A DNA stretch of 9,960 nucleotides from Flectobacillus sp. (lineage in GTDB: Bacteria > Bacteroidota > Bacteroidia > Cytophagales > Spirosomataceae): positions 1 through 9,960 of the forward strand of contig JARXAV010000350.1 in NCBI GenBank assembly GCA_029865665.1. The letters run 5' to 3'. The notes beneath the pieces are model-generated. The model was not told the origin of the DNA, made no database searches, and was given only the letters and a program-made list of their open reading frames with translations. Position 1 is the stretch's first letter. Every line of letters starts with the position of its first letter. Position numbers and translations under genes: made by a program. This document shows, piece by piece, positions 6,701-9,960 of this stretch.

Positions 6701-7450
6701 CTAGTGTTGCCCTTTTTCAAAAATGTTCGTATCGAAGGTGGCATTTAAGTCAATACTCTCTAAGGTAAATACTTGAGCCTGTCCAAACATCAATTGTTTA
6801 GCAGCAATAGTTTGTTTAAAAGGATACATCAACCCATTTATCGACCTATAATCATCAAACTGAACGGTAGCAACAAGGGGCATTCCCATCCCAATAACGG
6901 CAATATCTCCCGTCATTTCTACCAAAAAATGAGAATTGAGGTCGAAGAAATAGCTTATCCTTTTCCCTGCTTTATCCTTCATCCGCAGTTCAATTAATTC
7001 TTTACCATTTCGTTTAAGCACTCCCCTATTTTCAAATTCACAGTCGGCTCGTTGAAAATTCAGTAAGCCATAAAACAAGTCTGTTTCTTCCAAGAAAAAA
7101 GGGCAATCTTCACTTGCAATATCCGTAATCAATAAACGTTGATAGCCTTCATTTAACGTATTGAGTCGCCAACCTTGTTGCTCTTTTACGGCATAAATAA
7201 TATGATTAGAGCCACTTTCTAAGACAGATTCGTAACGTAAAGCATGATTCGGCATGAGATAAACGGTATTCAGATATGTTTCGCCATTGGCATAATTATG
7301 CGAACGAACTAATTTTATTTTACGCACCTCTTCCCACTTTTTCAACCCTCCAATTGCCTTGATATGGGCATTAATGATACTCGACGCATCTTGAGCGAAA
7401 AGTTGGGAACATAGCCCTAAAAATAGGATGAGTAAGTAATGCTTTTTCAT
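6701..7450 (-). CDS. Secreted LolA/DUF4292-like protein of unknown function
   Basis: A 249-residue protein with a clear Sec signal peptide: basic MKKH, a hydrophobic core (YLLILFLGLCSQLF), and likely cleavage after Ala-Gln in FAQDAS. No Cys sits at the cleavage point to make it a lipoprotein. The mature part starts with NAHIKAIGGLKKWEEV, then beta-rich segments with YLMPNHALRYE, a GW in KEQQGWRLN and NGLMYPF. This pattern is typical of Bacteroidota periplasmic proteins annotated as outer-membrane lipoprotein-sorting (LolA/LolB fold) or DUF4292-like, which bind lipidic ligands or lipoproteins. No ligand can be assigned. It is flanked by long intergenic regions and appears to be a single-gene transcript. 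Secretion is well supported; the fold is a moderate inference. Confidence 0.85.
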   Translation of the reverse strand: MKKHYLLILFLGLCSQLFAQDASSIINAHIKAIGGLKKWEEVRKIKLVRSHNYANGETYLNTVYLMPNHALRYESVLESGSNHIIYAVKEQQGWRLNTLNEGYQRLLITDIASEDCPFFLEETDLFYGLLNFQRADCEFENRGVLKRNGKELIELRMKDKAGKRISYFFDLNSHFLVEMTGDIAVIGMGMPLVATVQFDDYRSINGLMYPFKQTIAAKQLMFGQAQVFTLESIDLNATFDTNIFEKGQH

Positions 7451-7465
7451 AAAAACTAATGGATT

Positions 7466-7496
7466 AAGGAAATGGTCATAAATTATTAGGTATCAT
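7466..7496 (+). repeat. 31-nt direct repeat, copy 1
   Basis: It matches 7770-7800 at 30 of 31 positions (one A/C difference), with a copy offset of 304 nt. It lies just upstream of the start of the minus-strand gene ending at 7450. Similarity fades on both sides, so this is a short repeat and not a full 304-nt duplication. Confidence 0.85.
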
Positions 7497-7499
7497 TTT

Positions 7500-7537
7500 T
7501 ATAGAAGTCTTCTATATTTCAACATGAAGATTCATGT
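7500..7537. repeat. Two small adjacent palindromes
   Basis: TATAGAAG-T-CTTCTATA (7500-7516) and ACATGAA-GA-TTCATGT (7522-7537) are perfect inverted repeats of 8 and 7 bp. They lie 50-90 nt upstream of the secreted-protein gene on its transcribed side, so they could be operators or leader hairpins. Nothing further supports a specific role. Confidence 0.5.
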
Positions 7538-7605
7538 GAAGAATCAAATACCAGAATATATAGTAGATAGTACTTAAACTCGAGTACTTTATCATTCGTT
7601 ATTCA

Positions 7606-7647
7606 TTTCCATTTCGCCAGCGACTGAAGTCGCCGTCTAAATGGAAA
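7606..7647 (+). repeat. REP-like hairpin 1
   Basis: Outer stem TTTCCATTT/AAATGGAAA and inner stem GCGACT-GA-AGTCGC are separated by unpaired bases. The 36-nt core (7609-7644) aligns without gaps to the reverse complement of the second element's core (7738-7773). The centre CGACTGAAGTC is identical and the outer stem shows a compensatory A-T to T-A change. Confidence 0.75.
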
Positions 7648-7735
7648 AGAACAACAAGGAGAGTCCAAGTGGTAACTTCTATCATTGAGGTTTGGACAAT
7701 AAACTAATTGTTAAACTCAAAACGAGTATATTTTA

Positions 7736-7775
7736 TTCCTTTTAGCAGGTGACTTCAGTCGGCTGTTAAAAGGAA
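7736..7775 (-). repeat. REP-like hairpin 2, inverted relative to hairpin 1
   Basis: Outer stem CCTTTTA/TAAAAGG, with TT/AA extension, and inner stem GACT-TC-AGTC. Read on the minus strand, its centre is CGACTGAAGTC, as in hairpin 1. The right arm runs into the second copy of the 31-nt direct repeat. Two inverted hairpins about 90 nt apart recall paired REP elements mobilised by RAYT (REP-associated tyrosine transposase) enzymes; no such enzyme gene lies in the window. Confidence 0.75.
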
Positions 7776-7800
7776 ATGGTCATACATTATTAGGTATCAT
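7770..7800 (+). repeat. 31-nt direct repeat, copy 2
   Basis: Second copy of the repeat at 7466-7496 with one mismatch. Its first bases (AAGG) overlap the right arm of REP-like hairpin 2, suggesting that the repeat is part of, or arose with, the mobile palindromic element. Confidence 0.85.
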
Positions 7801-7862
7801 GTTGAAGTATAGAATCGTGAATGATTTCATAACAAATGTACGTCAGCATCCTCTATAACGAA

Positions 7863-7894
7863 ACAAAGCCGTTCCTAAAAAAGAACGGCTTTGT
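7863..7894 (-). terminator. Terminator hairpin of the adhesin-like gene
   Basis: A perfect 12-bp stem ACAAAGCCGTTC/GAACGGCTTTGT with an 8-nt loop lies 40 nt past the gene's stop. On the minus strand the stem ends in TTTGT and is followed by TTCGTT, a short imperfect U-tract. It is strong as a hairpin and moderate as an intrinsic terminator. Confidence 0.7.
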
Positions 7895-7901
7895 ACAAAA
7901 C

Positions 7902-7920
7902 ATCGTCTAGGGAAGACGAT
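7902..7920. repeat. Small hairpin just past the adhesin-like stop codon
   Basis: ATCGTCT and AGACGAT pair as a 7-bp stem around the loop AGGGA, 13 nt after the stop on the minus strand. It may protect the 3' end of the transcript together with the hairpin at 7863-7894. Confidence 0.5.
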
Positions 7921-7933
7921 AGCATTGGAAGGG

Positions 7934-9960
7934 TTATTTTGAAATTAACAATTTGCTAATGATTGCTTTTCCATCTTGAAGTAACAAGTTTACGTAATAA
8001 ATACCGCTTTCAAGATGTTGAACTGGCATTGTTACGCTTGTCTGGCTACTATCCGTCACAGTTTTTGAGAAATACGTTGAGCCATCGCTACCAATTAAAT
8101 ACACCTGAATCGCTGTATTCGTTTTGAATAATGAAGGAGCAATGGTAATCGTAACTTCGCTCTGACTGTTTGTCGGGTTTGGATACAACACAATTGGTTC
8201 TACTACCTCAGTAGTTGTATCTACCGAAGCAACACTTGCCACTCTTGCTCCTGTTCCTTGTGATTTTACGGTAATTGTAAACTTACAAACAGTAGTATTT
8301 CCTTTTGCATCCTTCGCTGTATAAGTAACCGTTGTTACCCCTACTGGGAAGCTAGACCCTGGCTCGTGTGAATAGTTAATGGTAGGAATTGATGTACAAT
8401 TATCTCTAACATCAGGGTGTTCCCAATTAGCCACTGCTGAAGTTCCTTTAGTCGTTAACGTGATGTTAACTGGACAATTTGCGAACACAGGAGGAGTCAC
8501 ATCATTATCACAAGGAGCTAGATAAACAACATTAACTACGAATGAACAAGTTGCCTTATTACCGTTGGCATCTGTAGCAGTATAAGTAACCGTTGTTGTT
8601 CCAACTGGGAAATTTGAATTTGGAGCATTCGTTGTTGTTACTACTGGCGTACTACAGTTATCCGTAGCGGTTGGAGCAATCCAACTAGCTTTTACACTTG
8701 TAGAAGATGTTTTCAACAAAATATCCGCAGGACATGCTGTTAAAACTGGCTTAGTAACATCGGTATCACAAGGTGTTGTTAAACCTGCATCAACCGAAGT
8801 ATTTGCTTGACCATTCGTCAATACAATCGTTGCCGTTTTTCCTGTAGTCAAATCTGCATCACTGTCGATTGCATCATTTAAGCTTGCATCTTTCGGAGAG
8901 AATGACAATCCAGACGGAAGCGTTGTTTTCACAAATTCTACTACATAGCTACCTGCAATCAAATTATCGAATAAATACTTACCGCTTGCATCCGTTGTCG
9001 TTGTTGCAATGACCGTATTTGTTGCATCGTATAATTTAACAGTTACGCCTTGTACACCACCCTCTGTCGGCTCTTGGGTACCATTTCCATTTCTATCACG
9101 GAATACAAAATCACCAATTGATGCTGGCTTAAATAAACCAAAGTCAAACGTAAAATTAGTATTGGCATCTGTATCTCCGTCTGTAGTTGGTTCAGTAGCC
9201 GTTGCTAACGTAATCGGTAAACTTCTGATTACTTGACCACTCGTCATTGAGCCATTGTCATCTCCGTCCACATCGTTATCTGGATCAGCAGCAGGTTCAT
9301 ACGTACCAGTTGCAGCACCATTCTTTCCTGTTGAAGATTTATAACCTGCTGGAGCAGTAATTTCAACTACATATTCTCCTGGGGCTAAGTTGGCAAATAA
9401 ATATTTACCATTTGCATCTGTAGTCGCTGTTCCAAGCGTTGTAACACCTGTTTTATCTAACAATTTAACTGCAACTTGAGCAATACCTGTTTCTGTTCCA
9501 TCTACTTTACCATTATTATTTAAGTCGTTCCAAACTAAGTCACCTAACGAAAGACATCTACTAATCGTTACAGTAATAATATTTGATTCTCCTAAATAAT
9601 CTGAACAAGGATTACGACGTGAACAACGTAAATAATAAGTAGTTTGAGTCAACACACCTGGGTCATACGTTTCAGCAGTTGCTCCAATAATCAACGCCCA
9701 CTGCGTAGCTGTAGTTGCTGTATAAACTGGAGTCGTTGTACTCTTCATCCAAATGTACTCAATCGTTCCAGAACCACCTGTTGGTAACGTTACGTTCGTC
9801 AACGGTGCAGGGTCAAATGAACCACAACCTGTTTGAGCATTTCCAATCGTTCCACCACTTGTTACGTTATCACAACATGGACCTGTTACCGTTACCTTAA
9901 CCGCATTTGATTCGCCTACGTAATCTGAACATGGGTTACGACGGGCACAACGGATGTAAC
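7934..9960 (-). CDS. T9SS-secreted mosaic surface protein (Ig-like, SdrD_B, HYR), 5'-truncated by the window edge
   Basis: The minus-strand frame is open to position 9960, so the visible 674 residues are the C-terminal part of a larger protein. An apparent TTG start at 9802 is internal: the codons upstream of it encode YIRCARRNPCSDYVGESN, a repeat of a downstream segment. Numbering from the first complete visible codon, the modules are an Ig/PKD-like repeat (end of one copy at 1-26, a second to about 134), SdrD_B-like domain 1 (136-277), SdrD_B-like domain 2 (278-397), HYR 1 (397-478), HYR 2 (483-565) and a type A T9SS sorting domain (586-674, LYPNP to KLLISK). The SdrD_B modules contain Asp/Asn-rich loops (WNDLNNNGKVDGTE, RDRNGNGTQEPTE) that likely bind calcium. 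Such proteins cross the outer membrane through T9SS, which cleaves the C-terminal domain. The role is probably adhesion or gliding; no enzymatic domain is visible. Confidence 0.92.
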   Translation of the reverse strand, partial: YIRCARRNPCSDYVGESNAVKVTVTGPCCDNVTSGGTIGNAQTGCGSFDPAPLTNVTLPTGGSGTIEYIWMKSTTTPVYTATTATQWALIIGATAETYDPGVLTQTTYYLRCSRRNPCSDYLGESNIITVTISRCLSLGDLVWNDLNNNGKVDGTETGIAQVAVKLLDKTGVTTLGTATTDANGKYLFANLAPGEYVVEITAPAGYKSSTGKNGAATGTYEPAADPDNDVDGDDNGSMTSGQVIRSLPITLATATEPTTDGDTDANTNFTFDFGLFKPASIGDFVFRDRNGNGTQEPTEGGVQGVTVKLYDATNTVIATTTTDASGKYLFDNLIAGSYVVEFVKTTLPSGLSFSPKDASLNDAIDSDADLTTGKTATIVLTNGQANTSVDAGLTTPCDTDVTKPVLTACPADILLKTSSTSVKASWIAPTATDNCSTPVVTTTNAPNSNFPVGTTTVTYTATDANGNKATCSFVVNVVYLAPCDNDVTPPVFANCPVNITLTTKGTSAVANWEHPDVRDNCTSIPTINYSHEPGSSFPVGVTTVTYTAKDAKGNTTVCKFTITVKSQGTGARVASVASVDTTTEVVEPIVLYPNPTNSQSEVTITIAPSLFKTNTAIQVYLIGSDGSTYFSKTVTDSSQTSVTMPVQHLESGIYYVNLLLQDGKAIISKLLISK
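9581..9960 (-). repeat. 324-nt tandem repeat encoding Ig-like modules (second copy truncated)
   Basis: The segment starting at 9581 (atttgattctcctaa) recurs at 9905 (atttgattcgcctac), an offset of 324 nt or 108 residues. About four in five bases match over the 56 nt that can be compared. The proteins read RCSRRNPCSDYLGESN and RCARRNPCSDYVGESN. More copies probably lie beyond the window. Confidence 0.8.

Larger units (their letters stand above)
7451..7933. other. 483-nt repeat-rich intergenic region
   Basis: No gene is supported here. The region holds a 31-nt direct repeat (7466-7496 and 7770-7800), two REP-like hairpins in inverted orientation (7606-7647 and 7736-7775), small palindromes at 7500-7516 and 7522-7537, AGTACT twice (7569-7574 and 7583-7588), a terminator-like hairpin (7863-7894) and a further small hairpin (7902-7920). 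It separates two minus-strand genes, so it contains the 3' end of the adhesin-like gene and the promoter region of the secreted-protein gene. No TAnnTTTG box was found near the latter. Confidence 0.75.

Noticed and set aside
9800..9802. TTG at 9802 as the start of the adhesin-like gene
   Set aside because: The frame continues open to the window edge and the upstream codons encode a repeat of the same Ig-like module, so the start is outside the window.

Overview
The window looks like a chromosomal segment of a member of the Bacteroidota, probably a Cytophagales-like bacterium. The evidence is a C-terminal type IX secretion (T9SS) sorting domain on a mosaic surface protein, moderate-to-low GC, a TAnnTTTG-type promoter box, weak or absent Shine-Dalgarno sequences, and a four-cysteine iron-sulfur photolyase. 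Both window ends cut through genes.

Left part, + strand. Positions 1-675 hold the C-terminal part of an FeS-type bacterial cryptochrome/photolyase. After a 184-nt gap comes a two-gene unit. The first gene (860-4525) encodes a 1221-residue protein with a short glycine-rich N-terminal motif, a CHAT caspase-like protease domain with an intact His/Cys pair, an NB-ARC-like STAND ATPase, a winged-helix region and tandem TPRs. The second gene (4527-4970) starts one base after the first gene's stop and encodes a 147-residue helical protein with two copies of a related glycine-rich motif in its C-terminal tail. A strong hairpin with T-tracts on both strands ends the unit.

Middle part, - strand. An RlmI-like 23S rRNA cytosine methyltransferase (5046-6338) converges on the two-gene unit. 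Upstream of it are a candidate promoter, a near-perfect 33-nt palindrome, and a secreted LolA/DUF4292-like protein of unknown role (6701-7450).

Right part. A 483-nt intergenic region (7451-7933) holds a pair of inverted REP-like hairpins with compensatory changes, a 31-nt direct repeat and several small palindromes. Beyond it lies the 3' part of a large secreted adhesin-like gene on the - strand (7934 to the window end), with Ig-like, SdrD_B-like, HYR and T9SS modules.

The most interesting system is the 860-4970 pair. The receptor-like STAND protein carries the pattern I-x-A-G-x-D-phi-x-phi-G-D at its extreme N-terminus, and the adjacent small helical protein carries the same pattern at its extreme C-terminus plus a variant just before it. 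This is the layout known for prokaryotic NLR/effector pairs that signal through amyloid (RHIM-like) motifs, but here the receptor also carries a CHAT protease. I infer a regulated cell-death or antiphage module. Sequence alone cannot prove this.
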